From: Candidatus Rokuibacteriota bacterium | GTDB lineage: Bacteria; Methylomirabilota; Methylomirabilia; Rokubacteriales; CSP1-6 | Direction: 5' to 3' | Assembly: GCA_003220435.1 (NCBI GenBank) | Contig: QHSL01000014.1 | Location: 1-46,902 of the forward strand | Length of the DNA: 46,902 nucleotides | Part shown: positions 25,505-33,471 of the stretch, in pieces | Layout: each line of letters opens with the position of its first letter | Numbering within the stretch: position 1 is the first letter of the stretch | Notes under the pieces: model-generated | The model's database searches: none | What the model saw: only the letters and a program-made list of their open reading frames with translations | What the model was told of the DNA's origin: nothing | Translations under genes and position numbers: made by a program

Positions 25505-27061
25505 CTACCTGGCCTTCAGCTTTACATCCTCGTACGGCGCCGACCACGGGTAGTCGGCGATCAGCCCCAGGCCCGACTCCGCGACGCGGGGGCCGTGACC
25601 CTGGAGCAGGACCAGCTGCCAGATCGGCAGGTACATGACCTTCTCGTGCATCAGCTGCTGGATGCGGTGCAGGATCGCCTCGCGCTTCTTGTGATCGAGC
25701 TCGGTCGCTTGCTCCCGAAAGAGGCCGTCGATGTCGGGGTAGCCGCCGTAGGCGTAGATGGCGGTCGAGATGGTGAACGCCTCGATGCGCGTGGCCGCGT
25801 TGCCGAAGACGCCGCTCAGGCCGTAGATGATGTTCTTCAGCTTCTTCTCCTGATAGGCCTTCAGGAACGCCGCGCGCTCGAGCGGACGCAGGCGCGTCCG
25901 GATCCCCGCCGCCTGGAGATAGTTCTGCACGGGCTCGGCATAGCTGCTGGTGGCGGCGTCGATCCAGAAATCGCCGGCGTCGAAGCCCTTCGGGAAGCCG
26001 GCCTCCGCGAGCAGCTGCTTGGCGCGAGCCGCGTCGTAAGCGATGGCGGGCGGCTGCCAGTAGAAGTCGAAGCTCGTGGGGATGATGCTGCCGGTGATCT
26101 TCGAGTGGCCGAGCGTCTGCGCCTGGCTCACCGCCTGACGATCGACGGCGTGCGTGGCGGCCAGGCGAACGCGGCGGTCGTGCCAGGGCGAGCTCTTGTC
26201 CCACTGGTCGGCAAAGACCAGCCAGTGCGTGCTCACGAAGGGGGTTGGTCGGAGCGTGAGCCCCGGCGTGCGCTGCACCTCCTCGCCGAGCTCGCCGGTG
26301 ACCGCATACATGATGTCCGTCTCGCCGCGCTTGAGCATGGCCATCCGTGTGGTGACGTCCGGGACCACCTTGAAGACCAACTGCTTCACGCTCGGCGTCT
26401 TGCGCCAGTAGCTTTCGACGGCCTCGAGCACGAGCTCCACGCCGGGATTGAACGACACGTAGCGGTAGGGGCCCGCGCCGACCGGGTGTTTCTTGAAGCC
26501 CTCCTCGCCCACCTTCTCGATGTACTTCTTGGGGACGATCCAGCCGGCGCCCGTGGCCGGCGTGCCGTAGAAGGTCATGAAGTCGGGCCACGGTTGTTTG
26601 AGCCGGAAGCGGACGCGCCCGGGATCCGGCGTCTCGATGGCGGCCACCTTGTCCTTGAGCATCTTCGCCGAGATGCCGCGATAGCGCTCGAACGAGAACT
26701 TGACGTCCTCGGCCGTCACGGGATCACCGTTGTGGAATCGCACGCCCTTTCGCAGGACGAAGTCGTAGACGAGCCCGTCCGGCGATGCGCTCCACGACTC
26801 GGCCAGACTGGGCGCCATGCTCTTCCCGGGCAGCGGCTTCACGAGGGCATCGTGGAGCGCGTAGAGGATCATGAAGGGCGTGATGAGTCCCGGCGTCTCG
26901 GCCGGCTCGAAGAGCGTCGGCGCCAGCGTGAAGTGAACCGCCCACGTCATCTGACCCGCGGGCGCATCAGCACGCGCGCGCGGGGCGACGATGGCGTGTG
27001 CGACGGTGGCCAGCGTCAGCGCGAGTGCCCCCGCCACGACCTGGCGTGTGCGTCGGTTCAT
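25505..27061 (-). CDS. ABC transporter substrate-binding protein, family 5
   Basis: A second peptide/nickel-type binding protein, 518 residues, with a signal peptide (RRTRQVVAGALALTLATVAH, cleavage near ARA-DA). It lacks a lipobox cysteine. Family blocks are MAPSLAESWSASPDGLVYDF, RKGVRFHNGDPVTAEDVKFS and VKQLVFKVVPDVTTRMAMLK. AAGGAG eight bases before the ATG at 27061 supports this start over the GTG one codon earlier. No permease or ATPase gene is adjacent; the downstream partner is an SGNH hydrolase. Confidence 0.9.
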   Translation of the reverse strand: MNRRTRQVVAGALALTLATVAHAIVAPRARADAPAGQMTWAVHFTLAPTLFEPAETPGLITPFMILYALHDALVKPLPGKSMAPSLAESWSASPDGLVYDFVLRKGVRFHNGDPVTAEDVKFSFERYRGISAKMLKDKVAAIETPDPGRVRFRLKQPWPDFMTFYGTPATGAGWIVPKKYIEKVGEEGFKKHPVGAGPYRYVSFNPGVELVLEAVESYWRKTPSVKQLVFKVVPDVTTRMAMLKRGETDIMYAVTGELGEEVQRTPGLTLRPTPFVSTHWLVFADQWDKSSPWHDRRVRLAATHAVDRQAVSQAQTLGHSKITGSIIPTSFDFYWQPPAIAYDAARAKQLLAEAGFPKGFDAGDFWIDAATSSYAEPVQNYLQAAGIRTRLRPLERAAFLKAYQEKKLKNIIYGLSGVFGNAATRIEAFTISTAIYAYGGYPDIDGLFREQATELDHKKREAILHRIQQLMHEKVMYLPIWQLVLLQGHGPRVAESGLGLIADYPWSAPYEDVKLKAR

Positions 27062-27181
27062 CACCTCGTCTCCTTATCACGCGCGATCACGCCCGTACCA
27101 AGGGCGCACCGCGATTGGCGCCAGACTGTACCGTGCGCCGCGACCAGCGCGCGTCGAGACTAGCCGCGGAGCTTCCCGCGG

Positions 27182-28120
27182 TCAATCGGCCCGACCGTAT
27201 CGGTCAGGGCTCCAGTCACGTGCCACGTCGACCAGCGTCGCGAGCACGGCTCGGTCGTGCGCGCACGCGATGATGCCGGGCAGCCTGATCATGTTGGTGC
27301 GTTCATCGAGCCACAACCCGCGAAAGTCGACGCGCCGGCCGTCGTGCACCCAGACCGCGTCCCCCCCGAGCAGCCGCGCGAGGTGCAAGCTCACCGGGAA
27401 GTCGTAGACGTTAGGAGTGTGAAAGAGAGCGCCGCCCAGCTCACCGCCCGCCATGAGCGGGAAGAGGCTTCCGCCTGTCTCAGCGCCGCGGACGCCCTCG
27501 AGCCCTGCGTGACCGACCGCACGGGCGCGTTCCTCGTCCTGCCCCAGGAACCCGCTGACGAGAATCCGGCGGCTCCGCCGATGTCGATCGGCGGTGACCG
27601 ACGGCAACGCGTTCAGCACGTCTCGGGCCGAGCGGTCGGGGTCGTCCGGCCCGAGCAGGATGCGGTCTTCGCGAGCCTCCAGCCAGGTTCCATCCGGACC
27701 TTCTTGGGGCAAGTAAACCAGGGAGTAATGAACCGTCTCGGGCGTTCGCGCGTGCAGCATCACCGAGTAGCCATTGCCGGTGCGATCGCGATACTGCCGC
27801 GTGCCGTCGATCGGGTCGATGGCCAACACCCACTGGCTCTGTCCGGCGAATCGGCCGAGGTCGCCCGCGACTTCCTCGGCTTCGATCCGGCACAGGCGGA
27901 CGGCCGGTCCCATATCACGCAGGGCGGCCACCAGAAGCTCCTGGACCGAGAGATCCGCCAGCGTGAGCGCGTCGCTGTCCGCGAATCCCGATCTCTTTCC
28001 CGCCAGAGAGATGTCATGGCTGCGCAACAGCCGGGCGATCGCCCCAGCCCATCGAAAAACGCGGGGAAGATTTTCGGAAAGTATTGAAACCAGATTGCTC
28101 GAAGAGAGGTCGTCCGTCAT
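27182..28120 (-). CDS. Inositol monophosphatase/CysQ-family phosphatase
   Basis: A 312-residue member of the lithium-sensitive phosphatase family. The metal motifs are IEAEEVAG (Glu pair), VLAIDPIDGTRQYRDRTG (D-P-x-D-G-T) and a C-terminal NVYDFPVSLHLARLLGG where inositol monophosphatases have WDxAAG. The VYDFP variant and the insert around residues 160-200 are unlike standard IMPase and closer to bisphosphate nucleotidase (CysQ) or FBPase-like members. The substrate is a small phosphate ester, not identifiable from sequence. The ATG at 28120 lies at the edge of a palindromic element. Confidence 0.8.
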   Translation of the reverse strand: MTDDLSSSNLVSILSENLPRVFRWAGAIARLLRSHDISLAGKRSGFADSDALTLADLSVQELLVAALRDMGPAVRLCRIEAEEVAGDLGRFAGQSQWVLAIDPIDGTRQYRDRTGNGYSVMLHARTPETVHYSLVYLPQEGPDGTWLEAREDRILLGPDDPDRSARDVLNALPSVTADRHRRSRRILVSGFLGQDEERARAVGHAGLEGVRGAETGGSLFPLMAGGELGGALFHTPNVYDFPVSLHLARLLGGDAVWVHDGRRVDFRGLWLDERTNMIRLPGIIACAHDRAVLATLVDVARDWSPDRYGRAD

Positions 28121-28122
28121 TT

Positions 28123-28139
28123 GGTCAGATATTGACCAC
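28123..28139. promoter_or_regulatory. Palindromic operator candidate
   Basis: TGGTCA-GATAT-TGACCA is a perfect 6-bp inverted repeat with a 5-base AT-rich centre, two bases upstream of the phosphatase ATG (minus strand) and in the divergent region with the DedA gene (28263). The region 28121-28262 is clearly more AT-rich than its surroundings. A dimeric repressor bound here would block the phosphatase start; this is inference. Confidence 0.5.
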
Positions 28140-28262
28140 GGATCGGTATGTATTCAAGCACTCCGAACGAAAGGCGTCTCAGCATTTAGAGAGTCCGCAC
28201 ATAAATTAAGCTACTTGAGGGCCATCTGGGGCTTGGTATCCGCCTTGCTCTTAAGGGAGTCC

Positions 28263-28976
28263 GTGAGCCTAGAAGCCATCGCAAGCCTGGTCGTAGCGCA
28301 CGGATACCCAGTCCTCTTCAGCATCATCGCCCTCGATTGCTTGTTCCTCCCGATCCCCGGCGAGCTCTTGCTCCTGACCTTCGGCGGAGTCGCGGTCCAG
28401 GCGCATTTCGATCTCGGCATCGGCATCGCGGTGGCCGCGCTGGCCGTGCTCGTCGGCGATTCGATCAACTACTGGCTGGGGCGGTTCGGCGGCAAGCGCG
28501 TGGTCACTAGATTTCGCTTCGCCCAGCGCTGGACGCTGCGAGCTCCGATCATCATCTTCGGTCGATTCGTCATCGGCGCGCGGGTCGTCGTGGCGCCACT
28601 CGCCGGTGCGCGGCGCGTCCCGTTCGGCCGGTTCCTGTTCCTCGACGCCATCGGAGCGACGCTCTGGGCGACCGTGTTCGTGCTGATCGGCTACGGCGCT
28701 CGGGTCAACCTCGCGGCCGTGCAGCAGCACTGGAGCAGCCTGGTCAACGCGATCGAGTTCGCCCTGATCGCGGTGCTTGCGAGCTACCTCGCGGCCAAGC
28801 TCGTGAAGCTGCCCCGGCTGCCCATCGCGGTCGGCGTCGCGCTGATCGCGTTCGCCTCGCTCCGGCCGGCGACGGCGTCGTCGCAGGACGCCCACTTCGC
28901 GCCTCTCCGCATCAACCACGATCCGCTGCGCGCGATCCCGGTCGGCCTGTCCTCCGCGGCCTCTGCCTCGAGCTGA
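28263..28976 (+). CDS. DedA-family membrane protein
   Basis: A 237-residue polytopic protein of the DedA/SNARE-associated family. Members include undecaprenyl-phosphate and phospholipid translocases. Family blocks: LPIPGELLLLTFGGVA with the membrane-embedded Glu, VLVGDSINYWLGRFGGKRV, and FGRFVIGARVVVAPLAGARR, the re-entrant R-x3-G-x-R segment. LFLDAIGATLWATVFVLIGYG follows. I chose the GTG at 28263, preceded by GGGAG, because family similarity begins there; the frame is open for long upstream without similarity. The last 25 residues are low-complexity. Confidence 0.88.
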   Translation: MSLEAIASLVVAHGYPVLFSIIALDCLFLPIPGELLLLTFGGVAVQAHFDLGIGIAVAALAVLVGDSINYWLGRFGGKRVVTRFRFAQRWTLRAPIIIFGRFVIGARVVVAPLAGARRVPFGRFLFLDAIGATLWATVFVLIGYGARVNLAAVQQHWSSLVNAIEFALIAVLASYLAAKLVKLPRLPIAVGVALIAFASLRPATASSQDAHFAPLRINHDPLRAIPVGLSSAASASS

Positions 28977-28999
28977 CGCTCCCGCGGTTTCCTGCGCCC

Positions 29000-29794
29000 T
29001 CAGCGCTCGCGAGCGGGTGGGTTTCGGCGTCGACCCAGAGCACACGCGCCGAGCACGACGAGCCCCGCGGTCACGAGCACCCAAGTGTCGGCTTCGGGGA
29101 CGGAGCCTCCCTGCGTGGTCACTTCGATGATGAAGTCGTTGAAGTCCTGGTCGGCAATCGAGAATGGACGGTCTTCGGCCCCGATCCAGAACGTGTAGGA
29201 GTCGGGACCCTCGAACGCGGCAAAATGCTGGTCGCTCGTCTCGTCGCTCGGGTTTCCCGAAGAGAGCGTATACCACGTGGCGCCGTGGACGGCGCTCGTC
29301 AGGTAGTAGCCGTAGTACAAGGTCGGCGAGAACTCCGCGCTGGATTGGCCGGTCACCCCGCTGAAGAGCGGATGAGTCGCGCCGATCACGGCGCCGGTCG
29401 CATCGGTCTCGAACCAGCCAAACACGTTGGTCTCCGCGTTGCCGGCGATGACCAGGTGCAACACGGCGTTGCTGTTCCCAGAGGCGTGAAAAAAGAAGCT
29501 CGGATCCGCCGCTCCACCCAGCGCACCCCAGAATGGGATCGCCCCGGGAGCGCCGGCGCCGAGCTGAGGGCACCGCCCCGCGGCGGTCAAGCAAAAGCCG
29601 ACGCTCATCTGTGCGCCGTCGCCCGACCCGTTGTTCCAGTACGGGATCCCGTTCTGGTCGGTCAACGTGGCGGATGTCCACGACTGCCAGTTGTTGCCGG
29701 GGGTTCCCAGCAGACTATCGGCCAGGGCGGGCGGAGCCGCCATCGCCGTGGTCCCGACCAGTGCTGTCAACAGGACGAAATCCCGTAGTTTCAC
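29000..29794 (-). CDS. PEP-CTERM sorted exported protein
   Basis: A 264-residue protein with a signal peptide (KLRDFVLLTALVGTTAMAAP) and a C-terminal sorting signal: VPEADTWVLV, then a hydrophobic helix (AGLVVLGACALG) and a GRRR stop. This is the PEP-CTERM arrangement recognised by exosortase, which couples such proteins to extracellular polysaccharide. The middle part is rich in Gly, Ser, Asn and Trp, and I find no enzyme motif. The GTG at 29794 follows GGGAAGG. An ATG 13 codons upstream lies inside the -24 element of a sigma-54 promoter and cannot be used with that promoter. No exosortase gene is in the window. Confidence 0.8.
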   Translation of the reverse strand: MKLRDFVLLTALVGTTAMAAPPALADSLLGTPGNNWQSWTSATLTDQNGIPYWNNGSGDGAQMSVGFCLTAAGRCPQLGAGAPGAIPFWGALGGAADPSFFFHASGNSNAVLHLVIAGNAETNVFGWFETDATGAVIGATHPLFSGVTGQSSAEFSPTLYYGYYLTSAVHGATWYTLSSGNPSDETSDQHFAAFEGPDSYTFWIGAEDRPFSIADQDFNDFIIEVTTQGGSVPEADTWVLVTAGLVVLGACALGRRRNPPARER

Positions 29795-29817
29795 AGGCCT
29801 TCCCGAGCGGGTACCGG

Positions 29818-29832
29818 GCAAGAGTATTGCCA
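29818..29832 (-). promoter_or_regulatory. Sigma-54 (RpoN) promoter of the PEP-CTERM gene
   Basis: On the minus strand TGGCAATACTCTTGC carries the -24 GG and -12 GC with exactly ten bases between them, as the sigma-54 consensus requires. Transcription would start near 29806, leaving a 12-base leader that contains the GGGAAGG ribosome binding site before the GTG at 29794. Confidence 0.75.
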
Positions 29833-29860
29833 TTCCGGGGTCCCGTTTAAATTCTTGGGG

Positions 29861-29911
29861 TTACACGACACCTTCAAAGCCGGAAATCCCGACCTGTAAA
29901 TGGCTCCGACA
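29861..29911. promoter_or_regulatory. Candidate enhancer sites upstream of the sigma-54 promoter
   Basis: TGTAA/TTACA and CGACA elements recur together: TTACACGACA at 29861-29870, and CGACCTGTAA continuing into TGTAAATGGCTCCGACA at 29890-29911. They lie about 30-80 bases upstream of the -24 element, where sigma-54 activators bind. Sigma-54 control of PEP-CTERM genes by a PrsK/PrsR-type two-component system is known in other bacteria; that these are its sites is inference. Confidence 0.45.
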
Positions 29912-29925
29912 GGCCTCGGCGACCT

Positions 29926-31161
29926 TCACTCCGACTCGTATTCATACGAGTGCTGCGCGTCGAGGAGCCTCAGCCGCGTATAGACGCCGACGGCCGCCGG
30001 CGCGTTGAACTCGAAGCCGCGGACGCCCGGGTCGATCGAGATGAAGGACGTGGTGCCGTCAGGGTTCAACTTGCTGGCCATGCGGCTCTGCCAACCGCCG
30101 AACTGGAAGACGACCTCGTCCGGGCCCCCGCGGACGACGATCTCGCCGAGGGCCGGGTTGCGGTACGCTCTCGCGAGCCGCTTGACCTCGGCGGGCTCCG
30201 GAGGCACCTTCCAGTCCCGCTGCTCGCCGCAGAGGTACGCGTGAGACTCACGCACGCTTGACAGCAGGCCCACCTCGGCCTCGGGCTTGCCGTCGTAGAT
30301 CACCTCCAACGTGCGGAGCATGATCGCCCTCACCACGCCCCAACCGGAATCCGCGTTCGTGAGGAAGACGCCGCCGACCCCGATGTCCGGCACGAAGAAG
30401 AAGTCGCTCTTGTAGCCGAACATCGAGCCGCCGTGGCTGATGACGCGAATACCCTTGATGTCCTCGATCCAGAGGCCCATGCCGTACCAGGAGTTCTCGC
30501 CCGTCCTTACCTGGGGCACGCGCCGCGCGACCAGATTTTTCTCGGTGACGAACGCCGACCCATCCGGCAGCCGTCCCCGCGCGAGCTCGAGGCGCACATA
30601 GCGTGCGTAGTCTCGCACGCTCGACCATGCGCCGCCGGCGGGACGGACGGGGATGATCGAGTGGTTCAGGACCATGTCGATGGGCACGTTGCGCAGCGAC
30701 ATGTCCCGCGAGTGCGGCGAGGCGTGGTCGGCGCGCAACGCTTCGTCGAATGAAAAGGTCGTTCGGCTCATCCTCAGCGGGCGGAAGACCTTGTCGCGCA
30801 TGACCTCGTCGTAGGCCACGCCGATCTCGCCGTCGGGCTGGATCGTGCGCGCGCCGATGTAGCCGGCGGCGGAGGCCAGTGGATTGCTGTACTGGAAGAG
30901 CGCGCCGAACCCGGTCGTGGGCTTCATGCTCGCCAGCACGTCGAGCTGGCCCTGCGGCGAAGAGCGATGGAAGGTGAAGAGCCACTCGAGGATCAGACCA
31001 TCCGGCGACGCGGTTACGGTCCAGTCGGCCGCGACCTTGAGTGTGGCGCCCGACGGAAGCGCCACCACGCGGTCGGTGGCCGCCGGCGGAGCCATGGCGC
31101 CGGGGGAAGGCCCAGCGCACCCCGCCAGCGCGGCGAGGGCAAGGAGCAACCCATACAACAT
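29926..31161 (-). CDS. Serine hydrolase (beta-lactamase/PBP-like) lipoprotein lacking the SxxK segment
   Basis: A 411-residue protein with a lipoprotein signal (LLLALAALAGCAG, lipobox Cys15). It goes directly from a short beta segment (LPSGATLKVAADWTVTASPD) into the late part of the class C beta-lactamase/esterase fold: FQYSNPLASAAGYIGAR (the Y-x-N motif), VFRPLRMSRTTF, and the HGGS motif in VISHGGSMFGYKS. The N-terminal half of that fold, which holds the catalytic S-x-x-K and the HTSG-like turn, is missing. The frame is intact, so this looks like an in-frame deletion that leaves an inactive protein. It sits 12 bases after the upstream gene. Confidence 0.75.
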   Translation of the reverse strand: MLYGLLLALAALAGCAGPSPGAMAPPAATDRVVALPSGATLKVAADWTVTASPDGLILEWLFTFHRSSPQGQLDVLASMKPTTGFGALFQYSNPLASAAGYIGARTIQPDGEIGVAYDEVMRDKVFRPLRMSRTTFSFDEALRADHASPHSRDMSLRNVPIDMVLNHSIIPVRPAGGAWSSVRDYARYVRLELARGRLPDGSAFVTEKNLVARRVPQVRTGENSWYGMGLWIEDIKGIRVISHGGSMFGYKSDFFFVPDIGVGGVFLTNADSGWGVVRAIMLRTLEVIYDGKPEAEVGLLSSVRESHAYLCGEQRDWKVPPEPAEVKRLARAYRNPALGEIVVRGGPDEVVFQFGGWQSRMASKLNPDGTTSFISIDPGVRGFEFNAPAAVGVYTRLRLLDAQHSYEYESE

Positions 31162-31173
31162 AGCGGCAAGAAG

Positions 31174-31557
31174 CTACGGTCCTTGCTGCTGGGCCGGCAG
31201 CGCCTCCTGAGAGATCAGGTCGAAGCTCATGACTTTGAGCTGATAGCTCTCGGCCTCTTTGAGGGGCGGCAGGACGAAGAAGGTCCGCACGCCAGGGACG
31301 GCGTTGCCGAACACGGAGACCGTGGCCTCGCGCAGGACACTGCCGGAGTCGTCGACGACCTGAGCGCGCACGCGGACGTTCGTCACGCGCCAGCGCGAAT
31401 CGTTGTAGAGGTAGCCATCCACGCCCGGGCGCATCCAGCCCGGGCGTCGCACCCACTCGATGCGGAACGACTCGGTTGAGGGAGTGGAGCTCTGCCCGTA
31501 GGCTCCCGGGCTCAGGAGACAGATCGCCACCGCGACGAGCACGCCCCGTCGTCGCAT
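31174..31557 (-). CDS. Small exported protein, FxLYD-like
   Basis: A 127-residue protein with a signal peptide (GVLVAVAICLLSPGAYGQ) and a single beta-sandwich-like domain: GYLYNDSRWRVTNVRVRAQV, DDSGSVLREATVSVFG and a closing FFVLPPLKEAESYQLKV. This pattern (N-x-S, then V-x-V-x-A-x-V-x-D, then PPL) resembles the FxLYD family of extracellular beta domains. The function is unknown. It lies between the DHS-like gene (9 bases) and the truncated serine hydrolase (12 bases), all on the minus strand. Confidence 0.7.
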   Translation of the reverse strand: MRRRGVLVAVAICLLSPGAYGQSSTPSTESFRIEWVRRPGWMRPGVDGYLYNDSRWRVTNVRVRAQVVDDSGSVLREATVSVFGNAVPGVRTFFVLPPLKEAESYQLKVMSFDLISQEALPAQQQGP

Positions 31558-31566
31558 GAGCGGGCG

Positions 31567-32640
31567 CTAGAAGACCTCGGCCAGCTTCAACGGCTTCGCC
31601 CGCTCGCGCCGGTGCCCCGGCCCGAAGGCCTCGGTGAGCCCCTGGCAGATGATCGGCAGCGCGATCGTCACGTCGGCGAAGCACATGACGTTGTCGCTGC
31701 CGTGCGCCTCCTTGCCCCAGGAGATGCACTCGGTGGCGAGCGTCGCGCCGCCGAGGCCGCCGAAGACGGTGTTGTCGGTCGTGATCTGGATCGAGGCCTT
31801 GTGCGGCGTGGCGTCGACGTTGCCATAGCGGGTCCGGACGCTGGTGGCCGTGATCTGTAGGAAATCCTTCGGCACGCCGCCGCCCAGGAAGACCACCGAG
31901 GTCCCACGCTTGGACGTCATGGCGTTGTCCATGATGTCGGTCGCGATCCGGTAGTCCTTGAAGAAGTCGACGACCGGCGCCAGCTCGGCCTTGCTGCAGG
32001 TGCTGTACCCCTCGCCGATCGGCCCGTCCGGCAGCCCGCAACAGAAGACCGGGACCTGGCAGCGCGCTGCGGTCGCCAGGATCGACTTCGGGAAGCCCTT
32101 GGCGTCGAGCCAGAGCCCGAGCTCGTAGAGCAGGCGCGAGGTCGGGATCGTGGGCTTGCGCCACGTCTCCGCCAGCTCGTCGAAGAACCGGCCGGTGACG
32201 AGCGTCTCCATCTGGTCGTACTTCTTCGAGGAGACGATGTGGTCGTAGAAGCGGTAGTAGCCCCTCTCGGCCAGCGCCCGGTCGTCGACGTGCTCGGGAT
32301 CGACGCGATAGACGCGCGTCTCTTCCATCATGTCGAGCAGGTCCTCGGTGATGTTGGCCGAGGTGGATGCCAGCACGTCCACGTAGCCGCGCTCCACCAG
32401 CCACGTGACGAGCGGCCACATGCCCGCGCTCGACATCGACGCCGCGTAGCCGAGACAGATGACGCTGTCACCCTCGATCATCTTCTTCCAGGCGTCGAAG
32501 GCCTCTCCGAGCTTCCGGCCCTGGAAGGCCGACTTGCTCATCCGGCCAAGCAGCGCCAGCACGCTGCTCGGCGGGCCGCCGGCTACCGTCATGGGTTCGC
32601 GGACAAGCCTCGGGTCGTCGTAGCGGAGATCGCCGGCCAT
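31567..32640 (-). CDS. Deoxyhypusine synthase-family protein, possible homospermidine synthase
   Basis: Deoxyhypusine synthase moves the aminobutyl group of spermidine to a lysine of eIF5A; bacteria lack eIF5A, and some relatives instead make homospermidine. This 357-residue protein has the NAD-binding TSANITEDLLDMM, VVFLGGGVPKDFLQI and CISWGKEAHGS, whose Lys310 matches the lysine that carries the aminobutyl intermediate. The active site therefore looks intact. An AGGAG in the end of the previous gene precedes the ATG at 32640. The upstream neighbour, 8 bases away, is a SpeD-like protein, which points to polyamine metabolism. Confidence 0.88.
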   Translation of the reverse strand: MAGDLRYDDPRLVREPMTVAGGPPSSVLALLGRMSKSAFQGRKLGEAFDAWKKMIEGDSVICLGYAASMSSAGMWPLVTWLVERGYVDVLASTSANITEDLLDMMEETRVYRVDPEHVDDRALAERGYYRFYDHIVSSKKYDQMETLVTGRFFDELAETWRKPTIPTSRLLYELGLWLDAKGFPKSILATAARCQVPVFCCGLPDGPIGEGYSTCSKAELAPVVDFFKDYRIATDIMDNAMTSKRGTSVVFLGGGVPKDFLQITATSVRTRYGNVDATPHKASIQITTDNTVFGGLGGATLATECISWGKEAHGSDNVMCFADVTIALPIICQGLTEAFGPGHRRERAKPLKLAEVF

Positions 32641-32648
32641 GGTCGCTC

Positions 32649-33437
32649 CTATCGCTGAGGAAGCCAGGTGCGTGACTTGGCGTGCTCGTCGGCCCGCTCG
32701 GTCCGGAGGTACCGGTACCGGCTTCCCCGCGCGATCAGCGCTTCCTGAACGCTGCCGCCGGGGAACTGAGCCAGAAGCCGGGGCATGACGAAGTTCCGGT
32801 CGAAGAAGCGGCACGAGAACAGGTCGAAGTACGCGCGTTCCTCGTGGGGGAACACGTGAAGGCTCACGTGACTCTCGGCGATCATCGTCATCGCGCTCAG
32901 GACGGACCGCCCGGCGACGCGATCCTGGATGACGTAGGGGCGCATGATCGGCGTCATGCCGATCAGGGCGGGGAGCCGGTCGAACAGGTTGAAGAGCGCG
33001 TCCAGGCTCTGCGGGCCCTGATAGGCATCGACGTTCAGGAACAGGTGCGGGCCGAAGTCGTTCTCGACGTCTGGCTCGGAGTCCTTCAGGTCCTGCCGGT
33101 CGACGGTGTGCACGCTCGTGACCGCGCACGGGAAGACGGCCTCGAGGAGCGCCCGGAGCTTGGCCGGGTTGAAGTCGTCCGGCGCCACCAGATCGGCAAA
33201 ATACGTCTCGCGGAAGGAGAAGGTGTGGAGCGTGAAATGTCCGCCGGCGAGAAACACGAAGGCACTGATCCCGCAGTCCTCGGCCACGACGCCGTTGTAG
33301 TACGGAAGCACGAACGCCGGCATCGTCCGCCGGAGCCCGAGCTGAGCGGGCGCGTCCTCCAGGATCTCCTGGATCAGGCGCGCGTCGTCGAAGCGCGAAC
33401 GGAATCCCCGGAACCCGTCAATCGTGAAATGGAGCAT
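32649..33437 (-). CDS. SpeD-like pyruvoyl decarboxylase (AdoMet decarboxylase family), tandem-duplicated fold
   Basis: The 262-residue protein contains two related halves. The C-terminal half has MIAESHVSLHVFPHEERAYF followed by DLFSC: Ser189 in E-S-H is the expected self-cleavage and pyruvoyl-forming residue, with His194 and Cys209 as the processing and catalytic residues. The N-terminal half has FLAGGHFTLHTFSFRETYFA then DLV at the same place, with Gly-Gly-His instead of Glu-Ser-His, so it cannot form pyruvate. This matches the eukaryote-like two-domain form. SpeD relatives that have become ornithine or arginine decarboxylases are known. GGGGGTG precedes the ATG at 33437. Confidence 0.82.
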   Translation of the reverse strand: MLHFTIDGFRGFRSRFDDARLIQEILEDAPAQLGLRRTMPAFVLPYYNGVVAEDCGISAFVFLAGGHFTLHTFSFRETYFADLVAPDDFNPAKLRALLEAVFPCAVTSVHTVDRQDLKDSEPDVENDFGPHLFLNVDAYQGPQSLDALFNLFDRLPALIGMTPIMRPYVIQDRVAGRSVLSAMTMIAESHVSLHVFPHEERAYFDLFSCRFFDRNFVMPRLLAQFPGGSVQEALIARGSRYRYLRTERADEHAKSRTWLPQR

Positions 33438-33471
33438 TCGCACCCCCTGGGGCATCCTCTTCCGGCCCATC

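Noticed and set aside
29795-29833. ATG at 29833 as the start of the PEP-CTERM protein
   Set aside because: The ATG is part of the -24 element of the sigma-54 promoter, and the added residues precede a normal signal peptide; GTG at 29794 with GGGAAGG upstream fits better.
30248-32419. Very long minus-strand frame across three genes
   Set aside because: It is in a different frame from the serine hydrolase, FxLYD-like and DHS-like genes, all of which show domain motifs; it is a composition artefact.
31567-32640. True deoxyhypusine synthase activity for the DHS-family protein
   Set aside because: Bacteria lack eIF5A, and the neighbour is a SpeD-like enzyme; a small-molecule polyamine reaction is more likely, though not shown.
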